In this document: positions 33,426-44,966 of the stretch, piece after piece
How the letters are laid out: each line of letters opens with the position of its first letter
Numbering within the stretch: position 1 is the stretch's first letter
Origin: Brachionus manjavacas
Lineage: Eukaryota > Rotifera > Eurotatoria > Ploima > Brachionidae
Length of the DNA stretch: 64,000 bases
Assembly (NCBI GenBank): GCA_019054805.1
Contig: JAHQIY010000002.1
Coordinates: 7,130,001-7,194,000, forward strand
Direction: 5' to 3'
Notes under the pieces: generated by a model
Told to the model about the DNA's origin: nothing
Databases searched by the model: none
What the model saw: the letters and a program-made list of their open reading frames with translations, nothing else
Made by a program: the position numbers and the translations under genes

Positions 33426-34360
33426 CAAATAATCCTGAAATATTTCATAATTCGAATTCTATAAATTATCTGTAGACCAAAGAAAAAAAAATTTAAAAAA
33501 TTTAATGAAATATAAGACATTTTATCAAAATATATGAGATAAAATGTTAAAAAGCTAAAATGTAATAATTTTAAAATGTTATCAAAAATCAAAACTAAAA
33601 CAAGACGCTCCGTTAGCATTTTGGAATTAGGTGAAATATCGGTAATTTAGTTGAATTCGGAATCGAACTTGTCTTTCTGAAATACGAATACAAATTAATT
33701 AAAATAATAACCTTCACCTTTTTTTATTTTAACAAATTTTTAGCTTCACTAGAAATTCAAATTAAACAATAATTTAAACAAGATATCACTATCAAGATTA
33801 AACTTTTATATTCCAAAACATTCGCTTATTTTAAATTTAAATCTGATATTTTTTGAGAATATCAACACAAAAGCAATCTAAAAGCTTTTAACTTTGAATA
33901 TAAAAACCCTTTAAAAATAATATCTAAAATTTAAATATTCGTCTAATGTTAATTTAACAAAATAAATGAAAAAAAAACCGAATAACTAAAAAATTTATGC
34001 TCAACATTTCGTTACATCATCCAATTTTCTTTTCTTTGTCTTTATATTCCAGGTTTTCAGCAGTTTTAATTTATTCTCACCTTTTTCAGATGTCTTTTAC
34101 AACCTTAAAAATATCTAGTAAGAAATAGCATAATGTTTAATTAGTTATTTAAATTGGCTTCGGCTTGATGACAGCTTGGTTCATTTTAATGCAATGGCCT
34201 AGTAAGTTTACTATTTGGAAAATAGCTCGAAAATAGCTTTTTGCTCAGTAGACCTTTTTGTTGAATACTTTTACTTTTGATTTAGCAAATTAAATGCTTA
34301 CCTTTAATCAACTTATTTATTTTAACTTTAAGATACTTATCAAAAATTGGAAAATTCAAA
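33426..34360. other. AT-rich intergenic region upstream of the Fuseless gene
   Basis: No genes recognised. It presumably holds the promoter of the downstream membrane-protein gene. Confidence 0.4.
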
Positions 34361-35822
34361 ATGATAAAATACTTTTGTGCCCTGCTATTCGATTGTGTTT
34401 TTTCCATATTCATTGTTCTTAACCTAGTGGTGTTTATTTGGCGCATAATTTGGGACACCCAAGACATTTACCTAGAACACGGCAAATACCTGAACTCATT
34501 TGTTTCAATGATCATCTCATTTTTCCTAATGTTGTATGTAAAAGCATGTCAAATAAAACATCAGCTGAAGAAAGATGACACAACAGATGAATGGAAAAAT
34601 AAGGCCAAGATAAAATTTTTCATAATTGTTTTTGGTTTTGCCAACATAAATCAATGGCGTGGTGTGTGGTATTTAACTTTGTACTACACTGATGAATCTG
34701 AGATTGGTATTTACACAATTGGAGCCTTGTCAATTATTGGCCTGGTAGCTATGAACCGATTATGTGCTCTTTTATCTGTACCTTTTTCTTTGAGCGAGGA
34801 CAGTGCTCAACTTGCTTATCAAATACATCCTTTTTCTAGCAAATCGAATAAGTATCTTAAACTAAATGAATATAATGTAAGCTTTAATTTTATTTAATTT
34901 TATTTTATTTAAAAATTTAAATAAGATTAAAATGACAAGATGGTTGTTTATGCTAAATTTCATGCAAGAATATTTGGCAGATATTCTTACAATTCAAGCA
35001 TGGCGTTCTCTTTGGTTTTTGCTTGATAAAAAAGTCTTTCCAGTGCCAGAATTGGGACCGGATGGTTCTAAGCCAAGCAATCAAATGGTTTTTGACTTAG
35101 GGTTTAAATCCAGCATCTTTAGTTTAGTTTTTGGTCTTGGAATATACTTACTTTTACACAGCCTAAATGAGCCTATTAACAATTATTCATCTAAAAAAAT
35201 GATCAAAGAATTTGATGAGATTAAACATCAAACCGAAGAATTGATAAACAAAGATGAAAGGGAAAATTACGAAAAACCAAAGTTAACTTTTAAAAATCGT
35301 CTTTTTTTATACACTATTTTTATAATTGGTTTTGTATCGACTGTTAATTTATGGAGAGCTCTATGGATGCTGCAACTGTTGTTTTGTTATCCGCGGTTAT
35401 TCCAGTTCAAATGGCTTGATGTCCATGTCCTAAATATTTTTTATTTTGTATTGTCGTTGATATTTTTATGTTTATTTCATCTATCGTCTGCTATTCTGTC
35501 AAGATCGAGCTGTGAAGATGACTTTTTTACAACTAAGGATAATTTTATACTCACAAATAATAGTTTTGATATATTTTTTAGAAAAAAAGTATTTTATTTT
35601 TTGGTTTCTTGAAAAATAATTTTGGTAAAATTTGATTTTGTTTAGTTTTTTGTTAGCAAGTATTTTAAATCAATTAAATTAAAAGAGCTTGTCGATTACA
35701 AACAATTATTTGGAAGGTGTTCCGAGGATAGCAATTTTAAAACAGGAAAATGTGAGCAATTAATTCACCAGATTAATGGCCAAAATGAAGTTGTGTTAAA
35801 ATTTCAAGAGAATTTTGTGTAA
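34361..35822 (+). CDS. Fuseless-family multi-pass membrane protein
   Basis: I assemble exons 34361-34876, 34926-35588 and 35661-35822 (GT..AG borders, phase 0), giving 446 aa. There are about eight hydrophobic segments in two similar halves. The diagnostic repeated motifs are present: FIWRIIWDTQDIYL, NINQWRGVWYLTLYY, IQAWRSLWFLLD and TVNLWRALWMLQLL, that is repeated W-R-x-x-W at membrane borders. These fit the Fuseless family, whose Drosophila member acts at the presynaptic membrane and affects calcium-channel localisation at synapses. Cell location and role are inferred from that family. A hydrophilic loop (KHQTEELINKDERENYEK) splits the halves. The stop codon overlaps the polyadenylation signal (GTGTAATAAAG-like arrangement at 35818-35827). 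Confidence 0.8.
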
Positions 35823-35959
35823 ATAAAGGCGAAAAAAGGCATTTAAACTTATTTGTGGAATTTTTATGAAAATAATTAATAAAAAAAGCATAATATTATT
35901 GAGAAATAACATTAAAAAATAGTTTTTTTTTTGGTTAAATGAAAATACTTCATTCGACT

Positions 35960-36034
35960 TATATAAACTTAATAATCTGCTTCTTCCGGTCCAATTAAAG
36001 AAATACAAGGTTTACCCGTTGCTCCGTTTCTGGA
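35960..36034. repeat. Inverted-repeat partner of 37600-37637
   Basis: Read on the minus strand, 36034-36000 gives CGGAGCAACGGGTAAACC then TTGTATTTCTTTAAT. The plus strand at 37606-37640 gives CGGAGCAACAGGTAAAACC then TTGTATTTATTTAAT. Each is preceded by a CAG that could be a splice acceptor. The minus-strand piece stays open for 19 codons (GATGKPCISLIGPEEADY, then stop). It may be a repeat end or the relic of a last exon. Confidence 0.45.
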
Positions 36035-36131
36035 GTAAAAATAAATTTAAAATTAAGTTCTTTTATTAGTTTTAAATAATAATAAAAAAAGTTCAATTTT
36101 TTAAATTATTTTAATCGCAAATTGTCCAAAG

Positions 36132-36548
36132 CAGACTTTAGTCTTTCACTTTCATGCGAAATCCAAGTCAAAGTCCAAGTCCAGACTTTTTTATTTTATT
36201 TTCAAAAGTAATGTGTTTGACTTAAAAGATGAGAGAGATTTAAATGAGTTATACTTATTCGAGGTTTAAATTTAGCTAAATCGAATGCTTGCAAGTTTAT
36301 ATTTAACTGGTTGAATATGCATGCGTCTTCACCCAAAACCTGAAGATTTTTTTAGTTGAATTATTCTTGAACAAAGCCTAAGTTTCAATGCAACCAAGAT
36401 TTGGATAAATATTATTTTCACACTATTTAAGGATTTTCTAGTAATGATATTCATCGCAAAAAAAATTGCTAAGTTTTTGGACTTTTGAAAAAAAAATGAA
36501 AAAAAGTTCGGACTTGGACTTGAGACTTGTGACTTTTAAAAAACTCTG
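36132..36548. mobile_element. hAT-like MITE, copy 1
   Basis: Ends are CAGACTTTA...and...AAAACTCTG. The arms share GTCAAAGTCCAAGTCC(A)GAC on the left and GTCCGAACTT-type sequence on the right (for example CGGACTTGGACTTGAGACTT near 36509). It is related to the copy at 48374-48765, which has cleaner ends. Possible 8-bp target copies, GTCCAAAG and ATTAAAAG, agree at only 5 of 8 positions. Noncoding. Confidence 0.6.
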
Positions 36549-36722
36549 ATTAAAAGCAATAAATCGAATTATTAAAATTTAAAAATTTTTAAGATATAAA
36601 AATATCGGAAATAACTTATATTTCAAAAATGTTGCGTTAGTTTGCTTTTCTCACACATTTTTTGAAATTGAATTAATTGAGTGGGCATTAAACTAGAAAA
36701 AAGGATTTCAAATCTTACTATT

Positions 36723-37000
36723 TAAAACCCAAATGTGTGAAAAAAGTAAAATGTTCATACATATACTTACAATAACTAACTTTAATATTTAATTATATAC
36801 TGCTTTAAAAATTGTCTTATTCAAGATTTACTTTAACATAATTATATGTTGCTTTAAAAATTGTCTTATTCTGGATTATCTTTAACATAATCTTAATATT
36901 TAAAACCAAAATGTCTGAAAAAAAGTAAAATTTTCATGCATTTACTTTCGATAACTAACTTTAATATTTGAATATAGTACTTTTAAAATTGTCTTAATCC
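36723..37000. repeat. Diverged direct repeat, period about 178 bp
   Basis: Bases 36724-36795 (AACCCAAATGTGTGAAAAAA ... TAACTAACTTTAATATTT) recur at 36902-36970 with several differences. Between them, a unit of about 48 bp (GCTTTAAAAATTGTCTTATT) is itself repeated near 36800 and 36848. No coding potential. Confidence 0.7.
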
Positions 37001-37141
37001 ATTTTTTAGATTACATAATATATATTAATTTTTTTTCAATCTAAAATTAGATTTTAATTAAAAAATTAAGAAAAGACAAAAACATTCAAATTTATTGAAA
37101 TTCATTCATTCAAGTTTTTCTTACAAGAAATGTTGTTTGTA

Positions 37142-37448
37142 CAGTATGCCACAAAAAGTTAGAATCAAGTTGAAAAAAATAAAAAAATTGTTTTTTTGCA
37201 ATTAAAAAAAGTTAACTATGAATTTTTTTCAAATAATAGTTTTTTTAAAGTAAGACTACCTAAAAATCTAACAAAATAGAGAAAAAATGGGTAAAAATAA
37301 AATAACTGATCAACAGAGATGGCAAATTGCATTTTTTTTGATAAATCAGACAAAGACTGAAAGAGAAATAGCCGAGTTAATGAAATAATGAACAAAAAAA
37401 TAATCAGAATAAAAAAAAAGTTTGACTCTAACTTTTTGCGACATACTG
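37142..37448 (+). mobile_element. Tc1/mariner-like MITE keeping a transposase N-terminus
   Basis: A 307-bp element with ends CAGTATGCCACAAAAAGTTA and TAACTTTTTGCGACATACTG, flanked by TA at both sides, the target of Tc1/mariner insertion. Inside, 37287-37389 encodes a short ORF, MGKNKITDQQRWQIAFFLIN then QTKTEREIAELMK and stop. This is the first helix-turn-helix of a Tc1-like transposase (pattern: T..QRW.I..L......REIA.L). The rest of the transposase is deleted, so this MITE is an internal-deletion derivative of an autonomous element. Confidence 0.88.
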
Positions 37449-37737
37449 TACAGAAATATTCATTTAATCATTTAATCAAAACTTATGAAAAAAAATTTTT
37501 AAAATAAATTTTTAATAAGAATTTTTCAATATGATAAATAAAATAAATTAATCAATTAAATAATCAATACTAATTTATTTTTCATTTAATTTAATTATTC
37601 TGGCAGCGGAGCAACAGGTAAAACCTTGTATTTATTTAATATAAAGGATATTAAAATCAGAATTAAGTTTAATCAAAAAAGTTTAATTTAAATGGAATTG
37701 AAAGTTATGAATTAATATTATTAAAATCAAATTCGTT

Positions 37738-38666
37738 ATGAAAATTGCTTTTTTGATATTTCTAATTATATTGAATAAGCGAACATTTTATTCACAACTT
37801 ATTAGCCATTTTAAAGTTTTAAAAAATAAAGATGTTCCTTTTGGCAATTTCAGTCTAGTTCCTAATTCAACACCTTTAAAAATCAATAAAAACATTTGTC
37901 TAACAAAATGCATGAAAAATGAATTTTGTTCATTTGCTGTCCACAAAAAAGACTGGTCAATGGTTCAAAACATATTTTTTTTGTGAAAAACTTCATCATA
38001 AAGTAATTTTTATTTTTTAAAATGAAAATAACTTGAAATTTTCATTTATTTAATTTATTTAAAGTCACTGTCAAAGCTCTCCGTGCACGAATGGTGCAAC
38101 TTGTGATAACTAATTGGATGGCTATTAATGCTTATGTTCTGATCGATTTTTTGGAGCAAAGTTTGCATTTAAATTTTGATTTTTTTTTCATGTTGTTTAT
38201 TTTTGAATTTTCTTGAAGTTGTAGCAAAAATATGACTGATTTTGCATGTAATGATAATCATTTTCGGTTTAATGAAACAGAATCGTGCAAACCATGCAAA
38301 AGTGGATTTATGACATTTAATAATTATCCCTTTAATTGTTATCTTAGAAACGATAACACAGATTACGAATAAGCTAAATCATTTTGCCAAAATTTAGATT
38401 CACATTTGTTCAGACCAAAAACATTAACAAAACTTAGCTTATTTTATACAATAAAAGCTTGGGTTGATTCAAAAATAAGTTATATAGGAGAACCATTTGT
38501 TTGGCCTGATGGATCTAGAGTAAGAAGATTCGGAATAAATGAGCCTGAAAATAGAATGGGAAATAACTCCAATTTAGTAGAAACTGTTCTTATCTCTTAT
38601 AAATCGAAATTTCGTGATACAATAATTTTTTTTAATTTTCAAACTGTGTGCCAACAACTTTTTTGA
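37738..38666 (+). pseudogene. Secreted EGF/C-type-lectin-like protein gene, broken
   Basis: Exon 1 (37738-37980) has a signal peptide (MKIAFLIFLIILNKRTFYSQ) and a PAN-like piece with NICLTKCMKNEFCSFAVHKK. A second piece (about 38066-38165) reads as an EGF domain, CQSSPCTNGATCDN then DGY and CLCSDRFFGA, but with two in-frame stops. The third (about 38221-38666) reads ESCKPCKSGFMTFNNYPFNC, AKSFCQNLDSHLFRPKT, FVWPDGSRVRRFGINEPENR and VCQQLF, the layout of a C-type lectin domain with WPDG and EPEN-like positions. A stop lies before AKSFC. With at least three stops it is probably a pseudogene, unless these stops fall in unrecognised introns. Confidence 0.65.
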
Positions 38667-38699
38667 TACTTAAAATTTGATATTTTACAAAATAAATAT

Positions 38700-40039
38700 A
38701 TTGAATAAATATTAACTTTCTTTTTTTAATTTATTTACTTGAAAAGTTTTGTCCAGAATGAGCAATTAAATTTTAATTCTATTAAAAACTCAGAAAATGC
38801 TAAAATTTAAATTATAATTGATATTGATTGATTGTTATCGTTTTTTTTGATAATACGTAAATATCGATAATAATGTTACAAGACATTAATTTTGAAATAA
38901 AATTATCAGTTTTCCTGGTTTTTCTATTTTTCTCGTAATTAACTGAAATTAAAAAGATAAATATATTAATAATCTGAAATAAAGCGTAAATATGATAAAA
39001 AGTTTATTTATTTGAGCAAATTGTATTTGATCTATGACATCTGGAATTACACAAGAGGTTCGATTTTCTACAACCGCATCGATTTGCAATACATAAGGAT
39101 GTACAATTGCATCTTAGTTGCTTAAAACTATTCACGAAAGCTAATATCAAAAATATCTATTTTTAAACTAAATTATGATGGCCTATTAAGTATTTTAATA
39201 AACATATCATCTTTTTGAGTTGCTGCGAGTAAGAGATTTATTAGGGCAGGACTGACTCATTATTTTGCTTTGGTTGTCAGACTGGTAGAAAAATACAAAA
39301 TATGTCTCGTTTCTTAATCTATCGAATATCAACTCAAGAGTTTTGAATCTAAACATATTTTTTTAATTTTTAAGAATTAAAAAAAAGGTAATTACGGGAA
39401 ATTTTTTTTTAATATCTTTTCTTCTATTCCGGAAATTGTATATGAATTTTTTTTTACTAATAATAAAATAAAACTACATTATAAATCCAAATTCTAAAAT
39501 GTTCTATATTTTTTAGATATGTCTTTAAAAAATCGTAAAATACTGTAGCAATGAGATAAACAATTAAAAAAATTGTTAGTCATTTTACCCCGTCAACTAA
39601 ATTTTAAAGGATCTTTAAAGAGATTTCGGATAAATTTTTAGAGTCTTTTTAGAGATTATCGTACATTTTACCCTAAGATATCTTAAAAATTTTCTTTTAT
39701 TTTTTTCTAAAAATTCTTCAATTTTTTTTCAAAAATGATCAGTTTACCGTAAATATTTATTTATTAATTCCAATTAAGATGATTGAATGGAATTTTCAAG
39801 GACTAAGAAATTAAAGATGAAAATCATGATCGGTAAAGCTGCCATAAATAGCTTTATTATCAGTTTAAATTAATATTTTTGATTTATTTTTAATATAAAA
39901 AAATGTTGATAAACAATTAAAAAATCAAAAGTTGACGCTAATAATCTATATTTTCTAAAATTTTGTTGGCATTTACTGTCAATATTAGGATGATAATATG
40001 AAATAAAATCTTAGATCTTTTGAACAAAACCCGCTGATT
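38700..40039. other. AT-rich region with one cysteine-rich remnant
   Basis: Mostly featureless. On the minus strand, 39118-39014 reads a Cys-rich tail beginning CNCTSLCIANRCGCRKSN, with further LLCNSRCH and ICSNK, then stop. This C-x-C...C....C-x-C....C...CH pattern is seen at the C-termini of retroelement-derived integrase proteins. I see no other part of such a protein nearby, so it is a short fossil. Confidence 0.45.
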
Positions 40040-41600
40040 ACTTAAAAATCGAAAGTTTATTTATTTTCTGCCGTCGATCAAGTCGATTGTTAACTCTTTG
40101 AGGATTGTTTTGATACTTGTATTTGATGATTCTCAAGACACAATTTTGTATTTTTTCTATTTCAGCTTTTTTCTTCTGAGTCCGTGATTGAAGTATTATA
40201 AAAAAATACTGATTTTAAGAGTGAGACATAAAATTCTGTTGATTTCAAATGACGATCGCCACAAGGAGTTAATTTTAAATCGCCATTTTTTGCAGTAATC
40301 TATGATTCTTTTTAGTGCCTTTTGAAGAATTGAATTTCTCATTTACTGGCTTTGATTACCCAAATACAATGATTATTTGCGAAAAAGGTTATTTTTACAT
40401 CAGGAAGAGTGTGAGTGGTGAAATGAATGACTGGTTTAGGGTGAAAAGTGGGTTAAGACAAGGGTTCTTATTATCAACAGCGCTTTTTAATGTCTACATA
40501 GATTCCATGTCTCAATGTCAAATGGTAAAATAGTGCTGGCCACGAAATTGGCGGGGAAACTGCGTATTATAGCACTTCTTTACGCAGATGACTTAGTACA
40601 TTTATGCGAAAATGAAAAAGCTCTGTCCGAATGTACGAAACGGCTTGATATGACCATGCTAAAGTGGGGACTTAAGATCAACATCAAGAAAACAAAAAAG
40701 ATTACGAGACTCTGAGAATCAGGGGTGAAGAGGTTAAACAAGCTGACCATTTTATATTCCTGGGATGTCGTGTGACAAACGATTCGAAATCTAATACCCA
40801 GATCCAGAAAAGAATAGGTCTTGGAGCTCACAGATTTCAGTGCTTGAAACCGATATGGAAGAAACCGGTAATTATCATTAGAACTAAAAGTAAGATTTAT
40901 TTAGATACAGTAAAGGCAACTAACATTTATTGTGCAGAGTCGTGGACATGCAGTCCTTCTGACTTTAAAAAACTAAGTAGTTTTCACAGAAGACGTTTGA
41001 TGCAGATAGTGAGTCCTCGAAAAATTGGAATGACAGAACAAAAACTCTCCAGTCAAACGAAAACTGTTTCGCTTGATAAAATCGTCTGAACAATAAGGCT
41101 CAGATAGGTAGGATATGTACCGCGAATGTTGGACAAACTTTTACCAAAGATTGTTCTATTTGGTGATGTTTTAAGTGGAGGCGTGGAAGAGGAAGACCAG
41201 AAAGAGAGTGGACGGACTAATTTAAGAAGAAGATTGTGAGAGAGTTGGAATTTTCTGGACTAAATGGGTGAATGAATCGAAGGATCGCGAGAAAAGGTGA
41301 ATCAGAATATCGTCCCTTACCTCAAACAGATGAGGATAAATGACCCCTTTTTATTATTATTATTAAGTTTGGCTATTGAAGGCGGCAGTAAAAGAGCGTT
41401 TTTTGAGAAAGTTTTCAATCCATAGGAGAATAAACCAAGCATACAGCTTAGTAGAATTTTTGAGTTTTCTGTCCAATCTTGAATCTTTTGATTTACAATT
41501 TTTTCAAGCCATTTGGCTAAAAAATGAGGAGCGCGATGGGTCTGTTAGAGTCTAGACTACCAATTCTGTAATTTCGGCTGGATCGGTGGTATAATGGTTA
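40040..41600 (-). mobile_element. Minus-strand LINE split by another LINE
   Basis: Two minus-strand pieces fit one RT. Bases 41600-41375 read RPIALL and KWLEKIVNQKIQDWTENSKI (start of RT). Bases 40330-40045 read ALKRIIDYCKKWRFKIN and later KKAEIEKIQNCVLRIIKYK (after the catalytic centre). Between them sits a plus-strand LINE at 40311-41372. Both pieces carry frame changes or stops. The simplest reading is an older LINE interrupted by a younger one, with additional deletion. Confidence 0.5.
40311..41372 (+). mobile_element. LINE 3' part (RT to tail) with ATT-repeat end
   Basis: It reads VKSGLRQGFLLSTALFNVYI, IIALLYADDLVHLCENEK, KWGLKINIKKTK, ADHFIFLGCRVTNDSKSN, RIGLGAHRFQCLKPIWKK, IYCAESWTCSPSDFKKLSS and a KLLPKIVLFGD tail. 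The YADD box is the RT catalytic centre. The C...W.....(D/E)..KL..F..R.LR.I block is typical of RTE- and CR1-related LINEs with this tail type. It is 5'-truncated, has several frame changes, and ends in TTATTATTATTATTAA at about 41358-41372, the expected microsatellite terminus. Confidence 0.82.
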
Positions 41601-42242
41601 TTATTTTTTAGATTTATGAATCCAAAAAAATTGATTGAAATCTTTCAAATGAGTCAGTCTTCGGGAGCATGTTTTTAATACTTGGTTATATCGGATTTCA
41701 AGTGCTGGATTGTTGTGTTTTTGAACAAACCGTTTTAGCTTTCTCTTGAATTTTATAAGCTTTAAAATGTAATAAGGAAATTCTAATTTATTATTTTTTT
41801 TGATTTAGAAACGATGAGTACCGATTTTTTAGGAATTCTTGGATATCATTCGGTAAATTTTGAACTTATGTGTCAATACTTTTCGAAAATCTTAAAAAAA
41901 TAAACGAGAGAAAAACAAAAAAAAAATAATAAAACTTAAACCAAATTAATTAGATAAGAGACATCTTTAAATATTAAAAATCATTTAATAATTTCTTCTC
42001 TAAAATTTCTCAATATTTTCTTTAATTAATTGTGCACTAAAGATTTTTAAAAAAAATCTGTAATTAAAATAAAAAATATCTCTAACAAAACCCAGTCAAA
42101 TAAAATATTTCAGTAAGCATTTTTCAACGAGTTTTAAGAGCTATAAAGATTATTTTTATTTACAATAATAGATTTTCTTATCTCTATTACATCTCTATTT
42201 TTTCTTCAAAATAAGTCAAATTATAGGATTTTTTTATTAAAT
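41601..42242. other. AT-rich spacer between LINEs
   Basis: No gene recognised. A box-A-like TGGTATAATGG at about 41588-41598 has no matching box B, so it was not called as a tRNA or SINE. Confidence 0.4.
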
Positions 42243-43096
42243 GTTTGACTGGATTTAATAATTACAAACTCTTCAAGCCGAAATCTCCCAGTAGACATAT
42301 TCTATCTCGATTTTGCCAGAGCTTTTGATTGTCTACCGCATAAAAAGCTCTTATTTAAGCTACAAAAGTATGGCTTCAAACCAAAAATGGTTTACTGGTT
42401 TAATGCTTTTTTAACCGGTAGAAAACAAAGAGTAGTGATGGGTTACTGTATGTCAGACTGGGTAAATGTAACTAGTGGCGTCCCACAGTGCTCTGTCCTC
42501 GGTCCGATATTGTTTATAATCTATATAAATGATTTAGTAGACCACATTAAAAGTCTGTGCGAACTTTTTGCAGATGACACAAAATATGGAGAAGCTTTAG
42601 ATCACCCAAGTAAACCTATCTTATTACAAGAAAACTTAGACAAAACAAGCCAGTGGACAAAGTTTTAGGAGAATGCACTGAATGAAGTTAAATGCAAAGT
42701 GGTCCACTTTGGTGGTGAAAATCCTTGTCGCAATTACATTCTTAACGACAAAGTAGTATCAGACGCTGATAAAGAGCGCGATTTAGGTATTTTCATCTCC
42801 AAAAATCTAAAATGGTCTACTCACATAAGCTCCTGCGTTAGCAAGGCAAATTTTACCCTCGGTTTAATAAGAAGAACATTCAAATACCATAACGCAGTGA
42901 TATGAATATCAAAACTATACAAAACGTTCGTTCAGTCACAGCTCTGGAAAACTGCGAACAACTTCACAATTTTTTTGTTAACAGAGTGCCAAGTGTTTGG
43001 ACTGGATTTAATAATTACAAACTCTACAAGCCGAAATATATCAAACTGATACATAATACCTCTGGAAATTTAATTACTCATGAAGCCGATAGTTAG
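42243..43096 (+). mobile_element. LINE fragment with RT core, flanked by a 40-bp direct repeat
   Basis: It reads LPVDI.YLDFARAFDCLPHK, KLLFKLQKYGF, NAFLTGRKQRVVMGYCMSD, VTSGVPQCSVLGPILFIIYI, CELFADDTKYGEAL, WTKF, KVVHFGGENP, DLGIFISKNLKWSTHISSC and FTLGLIRRTFKY. This is a good RT domain (FADD box) of a Jockey/CR1-like LINE with at least two in-frame stops. Homology stops near 42945. The block TGGATTTAATAATTACAAAC plus about 20 more bases occurs at about 42247-42286 and again at about 43000-43040 with few differences. Confidence 0.85.
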
Positions 43097-44966
43097 TGTA
43101 AATTCTAATACAAATGTAAATACAGTGTTTTCAAATGTTTAAATTTTTTTTTTATTTTTGAGATCTAGTGATCTGGTTCTATTTTGGAAAATTTGAATAG
43201 AAGTTCTTCTTCAATCTAAATCAAAAGTATGGATAAATTTTTAATTGTAATTCTAAAAATTTTTTTTTTTCAAAGCAACTTTTTGACATGTTATGTCAAA
43301 TTTATTTCCATATATAACCCTTAGCCTATTTATTGAACTTTAATAGGTGTTAATTTTTAATTCATTTTAATAGAAATTTTTAAGACAAAAAAAAATTTGT
43401 TGTTTTAAAATTTATAATTTGTTTGAGTGGAAAAAAATATAAAAATATATAATTTGAATCCATGAATATAAAAAATCACAAAAAAAAAAAAATAAAAAAA
43501 TAAATTTTACTCGTTAAAAAAAACTAAAAACAAACTTATCAGTTTTTTTTTAATTCTATTAAATCATGTGGAAAAAAATTATTATTTTTATTCTAAAATT
43601 ATCTAGAAAGACAAATCTTTACTTTAATTTACTTTTTTTTATTTTATTTATTTTTTTTTACATCACCCACGCGGTCTTTACTGAATAAATTTTATTTTAT
43701 TTTTTTTATTTTTTTTTTATTAATATAACAATTATGATTTTGAATTTCTCAATTAACTTTACCTGAATCTTTTAAATTATTGAATGCTTTAAGATCAATT
43801 ATTTTGATGTTAATTTGATCTAAAACTTCAATTTGCCATTTAATTTAGTAGTCAAATAAGCAATGATTATTAAAATATTTTTTTCATCGATTAAAATGTA
43901 TCAATATTAAAATTTAAAAATAATTTCATCGTTCCCAAATCAATAATGATTCATCTATCAATTTTTATCGATTGATCATCGTTTTTTTTGTGACTGCGTG
44001 TTGCTTGCTTTGGTCTTTCACTTCTTTTCATTAATTGATACCATTAATGGATACTGAAAGAAGTTTAATACGAATTGCCATGCCAATTAGTTTTTGCACA
44101 TATATTTTTCATTTTAATATCTAAACATCAAGAAATCGAAAAATTTATTTAATGAAAATTTATCGGTATCGAGTAAAAAAAGTGGTGAAAAAAAAATTCT
44201 AAATTCTTGGATAGAGGAATTAAAATTAACTTCTGTTGCTATCAACTACATTATTCATGGCTTGTTAATAAAATCAATGATATTATTGATTCATTAAAAC
44301 AATAAAATGTAACTCTCGGCAAAATTTTGAAAATTAAATTGTTTACGCGCTTTTCAGTCTTATTGTTAAGCCAAATCCCAATGAACTCACTTTTTCCCAA
44401 TTAATTATTACATAATTTATTTCACGAAATTGTCGAAATGTAACGAAATGTAATTCTTTTTTAATTAGAAATAAATTCACCTAAATGAACAGAAATTTTA
44501 AGAATCTAAATTAAATTTTCAACTTTTTTGGGAGCAAATTTTTTTCCATTTTTAAATTAGTTTTCTAAGAGTCTAAGAATTATAATAAAAAATATTTGGT
44601 CAATTTGTTAGAAAAAGTAGCTTATATGTTTGTCAAAGATTTTGAAAAACTAAAAGAATCCTACTATTTGTGAGTAATATCGATAGACTCATAGCAATTT
44701 TTTTATTTAACATATTGCCTTAAGAAAAGTTGGAATTTCATTTTTTATTAGCTAATCTTAAAAAACAGTAGGAGATCAAACTCAATATTTATAATGTATT
44801 AAAAAATTTGTATTTTTAAATATTTTTTATTTGATATTTCAAACGTCAAATATATTACTAATTGTTTTTTACGCAAGAAAGTAATTACCAAAAAATCAGC
44901 TTGTAGCGATTTGTTTTCATTTTTATAGCCCTGTATATTCGTTTTCCAGATAGAATAGAAATAAAA
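43097..44966. other. AT-rich intergenic region
   Basis: No gene recognised. A T-rich patch with ACATCACCCACGCGG near 43658, followed by AATAAATTTTATTTTA, resembles a short repeat tail. The 3' part is the promoter side of the type II membrane protein gene. Confidence 0.4.

Noticed and set aside
36110-36200. Minus-strand coding-like HESERLKSALDNLRLK
   Set aside because: It overlaps the left terminal repeat of the hAT MITE, so the reading is coincidental.
41580-41620. tRNA-like box A (TGGTATAATGG)
   Set aside because: There is no box B at the expected distance and no cloverleaf; it overlaps LINE sequence.
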